NCBI RefSeq assembly: GCF_041435335.1
Contig: NZ_CP108430.1
Coordinates: 2,356,001-2,420,000, forward strand
Direction of reading: 5' to 3'
Source of the DNA: Streptomyces sp. NBC_01283
GTDB lineage: Bacteria > Actinomycetota > Actinomycetes > Streptomycetales > Streptomycetaceae
DNA length: 64,000 nt
This document shows, piece after piece, positions 1 through 8,747 of the stretch (its first letter is position 1; the number at the start of each line of letters is the position of its first letter). The notes under the pieces are model-generated. The model did not search any database, was not told where the DNA came from, and was given only the letters and a program-made list of their open reading frames with translations. The position numbers and the translations under genes were made by a program.

Positions 1-597
1 GATCATCTCGGCGAGCTTGTCGATCTCCGTGTCGCCGGGGCGCACGGTGGGGCGCGAGGTGACGAGCGCGCTCTCCGGGGACTTGTCGGGGGCCTGCTGG
101 TCGGCGATGTCTCCCGGCAGGGTGACGACGCTGACGCCGGACTGCCCGATCGCGTGCTGGATGGCGGTCTGGAGCAGCCGCGGCATCTGCTGCGGGTTGG
201 AGATCATCTCGCTGTAGTGACTGCACTCGCGGAAGAGCTGATCGGGGTGGGTCTCCTGGAAGAAGCTCAGGCCGATCTCGCTGGAGGGGATGTGGGAGGC
301 GAGGGCCAGGACGGGCGCCATGGAGCGGTGGGCGTCGTAGAGGCCGTTGATCAGGTGGAGGTTGCCCGGGCCGCAGGAACCGGCGCAGACAGCGAGGCTG
401 CCGGTGATCTGGGCCTCGGCACCGGCCGCGAAGGCGGCGGTCTCCTCGTGCCTGACCTGCACCCAGTCGATGCCCTTGGTGCGCCTGATCGCGTCCACGA
501 CCGGGTTGAGGCTGTCGCCCACGACTCCGTACATCCGGCGCACACCGGCGCGGTGGAGGATGTCGACGAACTGTTCGGCGACGTTCTGCTTGGCCAT
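1..597 (-). CDS. poxB: Thiamine-pyrophosphate enzyme, pyruvate dehydrogenase (quinone)-like, N-terminal part
   Basis: Only the first 199 residues are present; the gene continues beyond base 1. The start MAKQNVAEQF and the segment VRHEETAAFAAGAEA carry the Glu that activates the thiazolium ring in TPP enzymes, followed by CAGSCGPGNLHLINGLYDA, typical of the PYR domain of the acetolactate synthase/PoxB family. PoxB decarboxylates pyruvate to acetate and passes electrons to quinone at the membrane. The ATG at 597 follows a GAAGGG ribosome-binding site. Acetolactate synthase or another TPP decarboxylase cannot be excluded without the C-terminal half, but the early part of the protein fits PoxB best. 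Confidence 0.8.
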   Translation of the reverse strand, partial: MAKQNVAEQFVDILHRAGVRRMYGVVGDSLNPVVDAIRRTKGIDWVQVRHEETAAFAAGAEAQITGSLAVCAGSCGPGNLHLINGLYDAHRSMAPVLALASHIPSSEIGLSFFQETHPDQLFRECSHYSEMISNPQQMPRLLQTAIQHAIGQSGVSVVTLPGDIADQQAPDKSPESALVTSRPTVRPGDTEIDKLAEMI

Positions 598-660
598 GGC
601 TTCACGAACCCTTCAGTCCCCTTGACTCTCTTGGGTTCCATGAATTCACAGGGCGGGCGC

Positions 661-2334
661 TCACGCCTCCCAAACGGCGGCCGCCGTTCGGTCGTCCGCG
701 TACCCCTTGACCCGGACCTGGACGTCCGCGAGGAAGGTCGCGAGGCCCGGTGGGCCGCTCTTCGCCCACCGCTGGGTGAGGTGGGCGGCGAGGTCGGGCT
801 CGCCGCGCAGAGGCTCGGCGAGGCCGCCGCTGCAGAGCATCAGGGCATCACCCGGGCGGGCTACGGAGGCCCGGAAGCGGAACGGCTCGCGGGGCGGCGG
901 CTCGGGGGCGGGCTCGTACGGACTCGGGGGCGTGATGATCCCCATGTCCATGGTGAGCCGGTCGCCCTCGGGGGTCTCCGGCGGCACGGAACCGAACCCG
1001 ACGACGGGCGGTCCGGCGTCACCGGCCGTGTCGCTGACGCGGGGCTCGATGTCCTGCCAGGTGCCGTCCCGCAGCCGGAAGAGCCCCCCGCCGCCGACAC
1101 CGAAGAAGACGCGCGTACGGCATTCGGGGTCGGCCGGCAGGAGGAGGCAGCGCAGGGACGCGGCGTACTCCTCGGGTTCGATGCCGAGGTCGACCGCATG
1201 GGCGCGGAGCTTGCCGAGGCTGCGGTCCGTGAGCCGGTGCAGACCGCTCTTGAGGTCGCCGCGCCGGGCGGCCCTGATGTCCTCGGAGAGCCGCTGGTGG
1301 CTGCGGCCCACGGCCCGCCCGATCCAGGCGCAGGCCTCGGCCGCGGCGCGATGGGCGCCGGGTGTGGCGCGCGCTCCGGTGGCCATCGCCACCAGGACGA
1401 GCGCGGCATCGCCGGTCCCGAAGCGCGCGGTGAGCAGCGAGTCGCGGCGCGGTTCGCCCCGGTAGCGCGCGGAGTCCCCGCGCACGGAGACGGCGCGCAG
1501 GGTGGAGGTGCCGTAGCGGGCGCCGTCGAGCACGGTGTCGGCGACGAGGTCGCCCAGGTCGTCGGGGTCGGCGGCGGGCAGGACGGTGGGCTCGGCGTCG
1601 TAGGTGGGCGGCCCGTCGCCCACGTAGGAGACGGCTTCGACGGCCGTTGCCGTCACGGTCGGCTCCCGTTCCACCGGATCGGGTGCCTGCGGCTCCGGGA
1701 CCGCGGATTCCTCGGGTGTGCGGGGAGCGGGGACGGCGGTGGTGCGGCTCGGGTCGCCGGGCGGCTTCGTCGGCCCCGCCGGGAAGGTGACCGGTCCCGT
1801 GGGCGCGGCGGGCGGCTCCCAGGGGGCGGCGCCCGGGCGGACGCGGGCGGCGGGTGGCGGCGAGGGTGGGGTCGGAGGCGGCGGCTCGTACGACGGCGGC
1901 GGGGGCGAGGGCTCGTGGGACGGCGCCGGTCCGGGCGGCGCCGATGGCTCGCGCGGCATGAACGGTTCGCCTTGCGCGGCTCCGGCCCCGGTGTCTCGCC
2001 CGGAGGGCTCCCCCGCGGCCGCGGGATCCGGCGTCCGGGGAGTCAGGTCCCCGGTGGCGCCCGGCGCACCCCGCCGGTCCCGGAACTCCGGGGGCGGCGG
2101 CTCCGGGTCGGGGAAGCGGCCGGGACGCGGAAGTGTTCCTTCCGCGCCCTCGCCCACGGGGGCGGGATCAGCCGCACCCTCGCCCGCCGCGGAAACCGCC
2201 GACGCGAACCTGTCGTCGAGGGTGTCGGCCGCCTCGGCCGGACCCGTGTCATGAGCGGAGTCGTCGTAGAGCTGACCCCACCAGTCGTCCTCCTGGCCGG
2301 AGGCCCCGTCGTGCCTCTCCCCCTGCTGGCTCAT
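661..2334 (-). CDS. Pro-rich protein with degenerate PP2C-type phosphatase domain
   Basis: The protein has 557 residues. Residues 1-50 are acidic, 60-220 are a long Pro/Ala/Gly-rich linker, and about 285-557 form a PP2C-like domain. Family landmarks are recognisable but altered. The DGxGG metal motif is replaced by VAMATGA (315-321) and the CSDGL motif by CSGGL (501-505), while the last Asp motif survives as YADDRT (545-550). Two metal-binding Asp positions therefore appear lost, so the protein may bind a partner rather than dephosphorylate it. No signal peptide or membrane segment is visible. The ATG at 2334 follows AGGGG. It may be transcribed alone, since the upstream subtilase ends in a hairpin. 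Confidence 0.75.
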   Translation of the reverse strand: MSQQGERHDGASGQEDDWWGQLYDDSAHDTGPAEAADTLDDRFASAVSAAGEGAADPAPVGEGAEGTLPRPGRFPDPEPPPPEFRDRRGAPGATGDLTPRTPDPAAAGEPSGRDTGAGAAQGEPFMPREPSAPPGPAPSHEPSPPPPSYEPPPPTPPSPPPAARVRPGAAPWEPPAAPTGPVTFPAGPTKPPGDPSRTTAVPAPRTPEESAVPEPQAPDPVEREPTVTATAVEAVSYVGDGPPTYDAEPTVLPAADPDDLGDLVADTVLDGARYGTSTLRAVSVRGDSARYRGEPRRDSLLTARFGTGDAALVLVAMATGARATPGAHRAAAEACAWIGRAVGRSHQRLSEDIRAARRGDLKSGLHRLTDRSLGKLRAHAVDLGIEPEEYAASLRCLLLPADPECRTRVFFGVGGGGLFRLRDGTWQDIEPRVSDTAGDAGPPVVGFGSVPPETPEGDRLTMDMGIITPPSPYEPAPEPPPREPFRFRASVARPGDALMLCSGGLAEPLRGEPDLAAHLTQRWAKSGPPGLATFLADVQVRVKGYADDRTAAAVWEA

Positions 2335-2410
2335 GCCCCTATTGTCCACCGCAAAGGCCGTACGAAAACGGTGCATCCGGAAATTCCGGCCACCGGAAGA
2401 GTGATGAGGG

Positions 2411-2452
2411 CCGCCGGGCGGACCCACCCCCCACGGGAGGACCGCCCGGCGG
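2411..2452 (-). terminator. Hairpin terminator after the large subtilase
   Basis: A perfect 11-bp inverted repeat (CCGCCGGGCGG at 2411-2421 and CCGCCCGGCGG at 2442-2452) with a 20-nt loop lies 11 bp beyond the subtilase stop codon. No U-tract follows, as is common in Streptomyces terminators. Confidence 0.65.
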
Positions 2453-2463
2453 TGTCTGTGTGT

Positions 2464-5400
2464 TTATCGCACGTCGTAGGCGCGAGTCACCGTCTGAGTG
2501 ACGGAACTTCCGTTCGCATCCTTCAGTTCGGTCCTGAGCCAGACCTGCTTGCCCGAGGCGCCCGCGTGATCGACGGTGGCGCTCCACCTGCCACCGGAGG
2601 CGGACGTCTTCGCCTCGGTCCAGGTCTTGCCCTCGTCGTACGAGTAGGACAGCGCCGCCGACTTGAGCGCGCCGGGCCTGTAGCCCGCGTGCCCCGTAGC
2701 CGTGAGCTCAATCATCTGGCCGTCCTCGGCGGCCAGGGTCTTCATGCCGTCCTCCGGCAGCCGGTAGCGCGGGAACAGCATGGGGATCCCCTGTGAGTAG
2801 GCCTCCTCGTCGAGGTGCGAACGGAACGCCCAGGTGGTCCGCGTGCCCGTCGACCGCTGCCACACCCTCGACCCGATCTTCTGGGTGCTCAGGGTGAGTT
2901 CGTACGCGGAATCCCCGGCCGGGACCGTGAAGACCCCGAACGGCCAGCCCGACTCCCCCACGACCTCGCCGTCGCGCTTCAGCTCCACGCTGCCGATGTC
3001 GCCGAACCCGCCCTGGATCCCGGCGTGTTCGCCGTCGCCCCAGAATCCGGGGGCGACACCGATCAGGTTGCCCTGCCGCTCCCCCGCGAGACCGAGCCCG
3101 CCATCGGCGTCGCGTGGCGCGGCCGGGGTGAGCACGCCCTCGTACCACTTCTCGGTGCGCCGCTCCCCCTTCTCGTACGTCCGCACCGGGTCGATCATGA
3201 ACTCGCCGAACGGGAAGCTGCTGGAGACCTGGTGGCCCCAGCCGGTCGTACCCGCCGAGTAGTACTCGGTGCGCTTGCCGGGGGCCGGGACCGACTCGAT
3301 GTCGGCGAAGTAGACCTCAAGACCCGAGGGGCGGACGGCGGACGGCAGGTCCACGTAGTCCGTGGCCGTGCCCATCGCGCGGTACGTCGCCTCGTTCGCG
3401 GCGAGGTCCTTGTCCCGCACCCGGTAGGTGCGGTCGTCGCGGATCTGGCCGGTCTCGGGGAAGGCGAGGTTGTAGATGTAGGGGCTCTTCGCGGTCCCCT
3501 GCCACTTCAACTCGACCGGCCCTTCGGACAGTTGCGCGAGGAGTGAGGCCGCCTCCGGCGCCTGGATGCCGAGGACGGGCAGCGGGGAGCCGGTGAGGCC
3601 CACCGAGGGGTACCAGCGGCCCGGCGCCGTGCGGTGGGCGATGACCGCGACCGCTCCGGCGGCCTTCGCGTTGCCCGCCACGGTGCTCATGCCGCCGCTG
3701 TCCGGGGCCTTGACCAGGGCGATCTTTCCCTTGACCCCTGCTGCTGCCAGCTCGGCGGGCGTGCCGGAACCGGCGCCTACCAGAGCCGCCTTGCCCGTGC
3801 CGTCGAGGTTGGCCGAACCGGTGGACGCTGTCACGGGGTGCAGTGAAGTGCCGCCGGTGACGGAGAGTTCGGAGAGCAGGGGCGCCGCGGCGCGCCAGTA
3901 GGTGCTGGACTCGAACGTGCCGTCGGTCGCCTTGCCCTCGACGGACTGGTAGAAGCCGCGGATGGAGCGCGGTCCGGCCGCGGTGCCCGCGTGCAGCCAG
4001 TGGTCGGTGCCCCAGGTGCGGGCGAACCCGAGGGTGGCGCCGCGCACTTCGGACTTCTTGTCCGTCCTGACCGTGAGCCGGTGTGCCCTGCGGGCGTCGA
4101 GCGTGACGGTCATGTCCTTCTTCACCTCGACCTGGGGCCGGGCGATGTGGGTGAGCGAGTCGGTCAGCGTGCCGCCGTCCGCGTCCGGCGTGGCGATGAA
4201 GCCGGTCAGGAAGTAGGCACCCGGGCGGACTTGGTACGTCTGGTCGTTCGCGCCCTCGTTGAAGCGCCGCTCGCCGCTCGCGTCGTCGGTGCCGATGAGG
4301 TCGACGGACGAGGGGCCGCCGGCGGGCTTCCCTGCACGGTCGACGAGCTTCACGCGGAGGCTGACGGTCTCCGGCTGTACGTAGAGGGAGAAGGGCGTGG
4401 AGACCGCGACACCGCCGGCCTTCGCCAGGACGCGGCCGGTCACGTCGCCGTACTGGGAGCGCTTGAGGTCCGCGTCGGGGTCGAGCTTGAGCGGGACCTT
4501 GACGCTCGCGCCCGCCGGAACCTTCACCGTGCGTGCGCCGAGTCTGGCGATGCCGGACCGCACGGCGGAGCCGTCGTTGCCGGTGACGCCCTGCACGGAC
4601 AGCTTCAACTCCACTGCCTTGTCAGTGGTGTTGGTGTACGGGACGTCGACCGTGGTGCGGTCCGAGTGGTCCTGGGGCCAGCCGAAGGTGCCGCCCTGCA
4701 CGGCGGGTGAGCCGAGGACCTTCTGGTCGACGGCGGCCTTCACGTCGAGCCGCCCGCCGCCCGTCTCGGTCACGTCACCGGGGATGGCGCTGTCCGCCGA
4801 CGACACGAGGGCCGACTTGATCTGCTGGGCGCTCCACTCCGGGTGGCGCTGCTTGACCAGGGCGGCGGCGCCCGCGACGTGCGGGGTCGCCATCGACGTA
4901 CCGCTCATGGACTGGTAGGCGTGGACGCCTCGGCCGCCCGCTGCCGCCGCGGAGATGTCGACTCCGGGAGCGGCGATCTCCGGCTTGAGGGTGTGCGAGC
5001 CGTACGCGGGACCCCGGCTGGAGAAGGAGGCCGTGGAGTCGTCACGGTCGACGGCGCCGACGGTCAGGACGCTCGGCGCGCAGCCGGGCGAGGACACGGA
5101 GTTGAGGCTCGGTCCTGTGTTGCCCGCCGCGAGGACGAAGAGGGTGTCCTTGCTCGACCGCGCGAGCTCCTCCGTGGCCGTGCTCATCGGGTCCGTGCAG
5201 TCGGTGCGCGCCGGGTTTCCGAGGCTCATGGAGACGACGTCGGCCTTCTCGTCGACGGCCCACTGCATGCCCGCGATGATCCAGGAGGTGGCGCCGGAGC
5301 CGCTGTCGTCGAGGACCTTGCCGTGCAGCAGCTCGGTGGCGGGTGCGACGCCCTTCTTCTTGCCGCCGCTCGCCGCGCCGGTGCCGCCGACGGTGGAGGT

Positions 5401-6225
5401 GGTGTGGGTGCCGTGGCCCTGGCGGTCCTCGTTGTCCGGGGACTCGGTGAAGTTCCTGACCGCACCGATGCGGCCCTTGAGGTCGGGGTGGGCGGCGTCG
5501 GCGCCGGTGTCGAGCACGGCGACCTTGGTGCCCTTGCCGTCGTAGCCCGCGGCCCAGGCCTCGGGGGCGTGCACCTGCTTCGTCGACCTGTCGAGGGTGG
5601 CCTTGACCTTGGCGTCGAGCCAGAGCTTCTTCATCCCCGACGTGCTGTATCCGGAACGGGACTTGGCGGAGGTGAAGTCCGCCCAGAAGTCCGCGGCCTT
5701 CTTCTTGTCGGCCTTCAGCACGACCCCGCCGACGGAGTCGAGGACGAGTCCGCGTTCGGCGCCGCGCGGCGTGGCGGGCACCGCGCGCGTGACGTCGACG
5801 GACGTGCCGTACACGGCGATCAGCGGAAGCTTCTTGGCGTGCGCGTCGTCGTAGCCCTGCCGGACGAGGCCGGTGACGTTGAAGAGTTCCTCGTCGACCC
5901 GGCCCTCGGCGATCGCGTGGACGGCGCCCTCGGGGTAGACGTACAGGTCCTTGCCGGACTGCCGGGTCTGGACGAGGGGCACGGTGCCGTCCGCGCCGGG
6001 CAGCGCGCTCGCGCCCGCCCGCTTCTTGCCGTCGGACGTCACGAGGATGCGGTCACCGGTGACGAGCGTGACGACGGAGCTCCCCTCGCCGCGTGGGGCA
6101 CTCCCCACCAGCGGACTCGTGTCCGCCGTGGCCGTGCGCGGCTCGGCCGCGGACGGAACGGCCGCGGTGACGGCGAGCACGGCGGCGGACGCCGCCGCCA
6201 AGGCCGTGCGCGATATCGGGCGCAT
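2464..6225 (-). CDS. Large secreted S8 (subtilisin-like) serine peptidase
   Basis: A 1,253-residue secreted protease. Residues 1-27 form a Sec signal peptide ending in VPSAAEP. The subtilase core has its Asp in AVLDTGAD (D239), His in GHGTHTTST (H271), oxyanion Asn in LAAGNT (N369) and Ser in SGTSMATPHVAG (S444), so the triad is complete. A propeptide precedes it (about 30-220). The C-terminal 750 residues hold beta-sandwich-like segments and a stretch around KGKIALVKAPDSGG that resembles a PA insert. Families of this size in Streptomyces are extracellular and degrade proteins in the medium. ATG 6225 is preceded by GGGGAG; an upstream ATG at 6264 lacks this and would mask the signal peptide. 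Confidence 0.92.
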   Translation of the reverse strand: MRPISRTALAAASAAVLAVTAAVPSAAEPRTATADTSPLVGSAPRGEGSSVVTLVTGDRILVTSDGKKRAGASALPGADGTVPLVQTRQSGKDLYVYPEGAVHAIAEGRVDEELFNVTGLVRQGYDDAHAKKLPLIAVYGTSVDVTRAVPATPRGAERGLVLDSVGGVVLKADKKKAADFWADFTSAKSRSGYSTSGMKKLWLDAKVKATLDRSTKQVHAPEAWAAGYDGKGTKVAVLDTGADAAHPDLKGRIGAVRNFTESPDNEDRQGHGTHTTSTVGGTGAASGGKKKGVAPATELLHGKVLDDSGSGATSWIIAGMQWAVDEKADVVSMSLGNPARTDCTDPMSTATEELARSSKDTLFVLAAGNTGPSLNSVSSPGCAPSVLTVGAVDRDDSTASFSSRGPAYGSHTLKPEIAAPGVDISAAAAGGRGVHAYQSMSGTSMATPHVAGAAALVKQRHPEWSAQQIKSALVSSADSAIPGDVTETGGGRLDVKAAVDQKVLGSPAVQGGTFGWPQDHSDRTTVDVPYTNTTDKAVELKLSVQGVTGNDGSAVRSGIARLGARTVKVPAGASVKVPLKLDPDADLKRSQYGDVTGRVLAKAGGVAVSTPFSLYVQPETVSLRVKLVDRAGKPAGGPSSVDLIGTDDASGERRFNEGANDQTYQVRPGAYFLTGFIATPDADGGTLTDSLTHIARPQVEVKKDMTVTLDARRAHRLTVRTDKKSEVRGATLGFARTWGTDHWLHAGTAAGPRSIRGFYQSVEGKATDGTFESSTYWRAAAPLLSELSVTGGTSLHPVTASTGSANLDGTGKAALVGAGSGTPAELAAAGVKGKIALVKAPDSGGMSTVAGNAKAAGAVAVIAHRTAPGRWYPSVGLTGSPLPVLGIQAPEAASLLAQLSEGPVELKWQGTAKSPYIYNLAFPETGQIRDDRTYRVRDKDLAANEATYRAMGTATDYVDLPSAVRPSGLEVYFADIESVPAPGKRTEYYSAGTTGWGHQVSSSFPFGEFMIDPVRTYEKGERRTEKWYEGVLTPAAPRDADGGLGLAGERQGNLIGVAPGFWGDGEHAGIQGGFGDIGSVELKRDGEVVGESGWPFGVFTVPAGDSAYELTLSTQKIGSRVWQRSTGTRTTWAFRSHLDEEAYSQGIPMLFPRYRLPEDGMKTLAAEDGQMIELTATGHAGYRPGALKSAALSYSYDEGKTWTEAKTSASGGRWSATVDHAGASGKQVWLRTELKDANGSSVTQTVTRAYDVR

Positions 6226-6444
6226 CGCTCTCCCCAGGATTGATGGGCATGCATGGACGGGCATGCGGAACCACAGCCGAAAAGGGACCAAAAGCCTTAA
6301 TTCCGGCTGCCGTTGGTGCTGCGGTGGCGTCACCTTGGCAGAGAGACGGGGGGTGCGGGGATGATGTCCTGGGGCGGGTTTACGCCGTGGCTCTTTTCCG
6401 CCAGGGCGCCGCCCGAACGGATCCTTGGGGAGGGACGTCGCCGC

Positions 6445-7428
6445 ATGCTGGCTGCGATAGGTCTGGATGAGCTGCACGAATCGGCGTACCGCGCGCTGGT
6501 GGCGGTGGGCGCCGCCGACGTGCCCGATCTCGCGCGGCGGCTCTCGCTGGGCGAACCGGAGACGGTGCGCGCGCTGCGCCGCCTGGAGCTGCACGGCCTC
6601 GCGGCCCAGGCCTCCGGCAAGGCGGGCCGGTGGGTGGCGGCCCCGCCCGGCGTGGCGCTCGGCGCGCTCCTGACCCAGCAGCGGCACGAGCTGGAGAAGG
6701 CGGAGCTGGCGGCGAAGCTGCTCGCCGAGGAGTACCGCGCGCAGGGCGCCGAGCCCGCGGTGCACGACCTGGTCGAGGTGGTCACCGGGGCGGGCGCGGT
6801 CTCCCAGCGCTTCCTCCAGCTCCAGCTGGGCGCGAGCGACGAGGTGTGCGCCCTGGTGACGGGCAATCCGGTGGCGGTCACCGGCATGGAGAACGACGCG
6901 GAGGAGCAGGCCGCGGGCCGTGGCGTCACCTACCGCGTGGTGGTCGAACGCTCCGTCCTCGCCCTCCCGAACGGACTCGTCGAGCTGTCGACGGCGATCG
7001 GCCGAAACGAACAGGTGCGCGTCGTGGACCGCGTCCCGACGAAGCTGGTGATCGCCGACGGCTCGCTCGCGATGGTGCCGCTGACCTCGCGCAGGGCGGA
7101 GCCCGCCGCGCTCGTGGTGCACGCGAGCGGCCTGCTCGAATCCCTGACGGGGCTCTTCGAGGCGGTGTGGCGGGGCGCGCTGCCGCTGCGGCTGGGCGAG
7201 GACGGCCACTCGGTCGCCGAGGACGCCCCCGAGGGCCCCGACGGCGCGGACCTGGAGATCCTTTCGCTGCTGCTCGCGGGCCTGACGGACGCGAGCGTCG
7301 CCAAGCAGCTCGATCTGGGGCTGCGGACGGTGCAGCGCCGGGTCAAGCGCCTGATGGAGCTGACGGGCGTGACAACGCGGCTGCAGCTGGGCTGGCACGC
7401 GTACGAGCGGGGCTGGGTGGCGCGCTAG
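6445..7428 (+). CDS. TrmB/LuxR-type transcriptional regulator
   Basis: A 327-residue regulator of a type common in Streptomyces. The N-terminus (about 1-60) resembles a TrmB-like winged helix (LDELHESAYRALVAVGAADV, then ARRLSLGEPETVRALRRLE). The C-terminal 65 residues form a LuxR-type helix-turn-helix with LLAGLTDASVAKQLDLG and RTVQRRVKRLMELTG. The middle domain is probably a PLD-like ligand or oligomerisation domain. The start at 6445 has GGGGAGGG ten bases upstream; an in-frame extension to 6313 has no site. The gene is divergent from the large subtilase and could control it, but nothing in the sequence proves that. Confidence 0.82.
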   Translation: MLAAIGLDELHESAYRALVAVGAADVPDLARRLSLGEPETVRALRRLELHGLAAQASGKAGRWVAAPPGVALGALLTQQRHELEKAELAAKLLAEEYRAQGAEPAVHDLVEVVTGAGAVSQRFLQLQLGASDEVCALVTGNPVAVTGMENDAEEQAAGRGVTYRVVVERSVLALPNGLVELSTAIGRNEQVRVVDRVPTKLVIADGSLAMVPLTSRRAEPAALVVHASGLLESLTGLFEAVWRGALPLRLGEDGHSVAEDAPEGPDGADLEILSLLLAGLTDASVAKQLDLGLRTVQRRVKRLMELTGVTTRLQLGWHAYERGWVAR

Positions 7429-7497
7429 GCCCCGGAAGTACCGGCCGCTGGACTTGCGCGACCTGCGGTTTTCCCGGTTTTCCGGCACGCTTGGCAG

Positions 7498-7980
7498 ATG
7501 GGAGCGTGGGAACTCCTGCTGGTCGGAGTGGTGCTGCTGCTCGGGATCGGCGGAGTGCTTGTGCCCGGTGTGCCGGGGCCGTGGCTGGTGTGGGCCGCGG
7601 TTCTCTGGTGGGCGCTGCAGGACCCGGAGCCGGTCGCCTGGTGGGTCCTGGTCGGCGCGTCCGTCGTACTCCTCGTGGCGCAGGGCGTCCGTTGGCTGCT
7701 GCCGCCGCGGCGCTTCCGGGAGAGCGGAGCCACGCGCCGGACGGCCGTGTACGCGGGGGCCGGGGCCCTCGTCGGGTTCTGCGTGGTGCCGGTGATCGGG
7801 TCGCTGCCAGGGTTCGTCGCAGGGATCTACCTGGGCGAACGACTGCGGCTCGGCGGGCACGGGGAGGCGGTGACGGCGACGAGGACGGCCATGCGGGCGG
7901 GCGGCTGGAGCGTGCTGACGGAGCTGTTCGCTTGCCTGCTGATCGCGGGGGCTTGGCTGGGGGCCGTGATCTGGGGTTGA
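7498..7980 (+). CDS. DUF456-family integral membrane protein
   Basis: A 160-residue hydrophobic protein with about five membrane segments (near residues 4-26, 29-45, 48-65, 80-108 and 137-158). Glycine-rich loops such as GIGGVLVPGVPGPW and GSLPGFVAGIYLGERL match the DUF456 family, whose function is unknown. It lies 69 bp after the regulator, so co-transcription is possible. The ATG at 7498 is the first in frame. Confidence 0.8.
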   Translation: MGAWELLLVGVVLLLGIGGVLVPGVPGPWLVWAAVLWWALQDPEPVAWWVLVGASVVLLVAQGVRWLLPPRRFRESGATRRTAVYAGAGALVGFCVVPVIGSLPGFVAGIYLGERLRLGGHGEAVTATRTAMRAGGWSVLTELFACLLIAGAWLGAVIWG

Positions 7981-8057
7981 GCTCCCGCCCGCCCGGCAGC
8001 CCGGCGTGGTCGGCCGACCTCTTCCGCGTACACAGCGGCCGTTCACATACCCATACG

Positions 8058-8099
8058 AGCATCGGGTCTCTCCGCCCTCGGGCGGGGTGGGCCGATGCT
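8058..8099 (+). terminator. Nested hairpin after the DUF456 gene
   Basis: An outer 8-bp stem (AGCATCGG 8058-8065 with CCGATGCT 8092-8099) encloses an inner 6-bp stem (CCGCCC 8072-8077 with GGGCGG 8080-8085) closed by two bases. The 6-nt internal loops can partly pair with G-U. It is most simply read as a terminator, 78 bp after the DUF456 stop and 79 bp before the next start, though its symmetry would also suit a regulatory RNA structure. Confidence 0.5.
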
Positions 8100-8177
8100 G
8101 ATCACCACCGAGGTGGGGTCTGCCGGCGACCTGACAAGATCCGTGCGTGGACGGGGTACGCGTGCGAGGCTCGCGCC

Positions 8178-8546
8178 ATGACCGAATTCAGCGAGGCCGA
8201 GCGGGCGTACCTCAAGTCCCAGCGTCTGGGCCGGATGGCCAGTGTCGACGCGACGGGGCAGCCGCAGGCGAATCCCGTCGGGTTCTTCCCGCAGGACGAC
8301 GGGACGATCCTGATCGGCGGGTACGCGCTGGGCAGCACCAAGAAGTGGCGCAACCTCCAGCAGAACCCGAAGGTGTCGCTGGTCGTCGACGACATCGTGA
8401 GTGAGCGGCCGTGGAAGGTGCGGGGCGTCGACATCAGGGGCGATGCCGAACTCCTCACGGGGCCTCATGAGTTGGGCCCTCACTTCAGCGAGGAGCTGAT
8501 CCGGATTCATCCTCGGCGGATCCATAGCTGGGGCTTGGAGGAGTGA
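8178..8546 (+). CDS. PPOX-class F420-dependent oxidoreductase
   Basis: A 122-residue split-barrel flavin/F420-binding protein. The start MTEFSEAERAYLKSQRLGR, then the strand RMASVDATGQPQANPVGF and GGYALGSTKKWRNLQQNPKV, match the short PPOX-class F420-dependent enzymes of actinobacteria, which reduce small substrates with deazaflavin F420H2. Length is typical for the family (120-140 residues). It is flanked by a hairpin upstream and a dispersed repeat downstream and appears to be transcribed alone. The substrate is unknown. Confidence 0.85.
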   Translation: MTEFSEAERAYLKSQRLGRMASVDATGQPQANPVGFFPQDDGTILIGGYALGSTKKWRNLQQNPKVSLVVDDIVSERPWKVRGVDIRGDAELLTGPHELGPHFSEELIRIHPRRIHSWGLEE

Positions 8547-8576
8547 TGTGACATGCGCCGCCGCGCGGGGAAATAT

Positions 8577-8617
8577 CAGCCCGTCCGGCGTTTGAGGACG
8601 AACTCGGCGGAGCCGGT
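8577..8617 (+). repeat. Dispersed intergenic repeat, copy A
   Basis: Begins CAGCCCGTCCGGCG, then TTGAGGACGAACTCGGCGG. It is nearly identical to the copies at 36974-37014 (inverted) and 58989-59029. It sits 30 bp after the PPOX gene stop and before the 3' end of the convergent Ada/AlkA gene. From memory this motif is widespread in intergenic positions of Streptomyces genomes. Confidence 0.8.
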
Positions 8618-8747
8618 GATTGCGGCACGCAAGGCCCCCGCGCCGAGCGGGTTTTCGGGAAGGGGTGGGGTTGGGGAAAGCGAAAGTCGCCCGCGCCGTC
8701 TCGGTCACCCCGCCGGCGACCATGAAGACGAGGTGCTGCGGAGTCTC

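Noticed and set aside
154..2796. An 880-codon open frame on the plus strand over the PP2C and subtilase genes
   Set aside because: It is antisense to two well-supported genes, has low-complexity Arg/Gly-rich translation and no recognisable motif. High-GC DNA produces such frames by chance.
6630..8177. Long plus-strand frame leading into the PPOX gene
   Set aside because: Its translation overlaps the LuxR-type and DUF456 genes in another frame and is Arg/Gly-rich. Only the part from 8178 matches a family.
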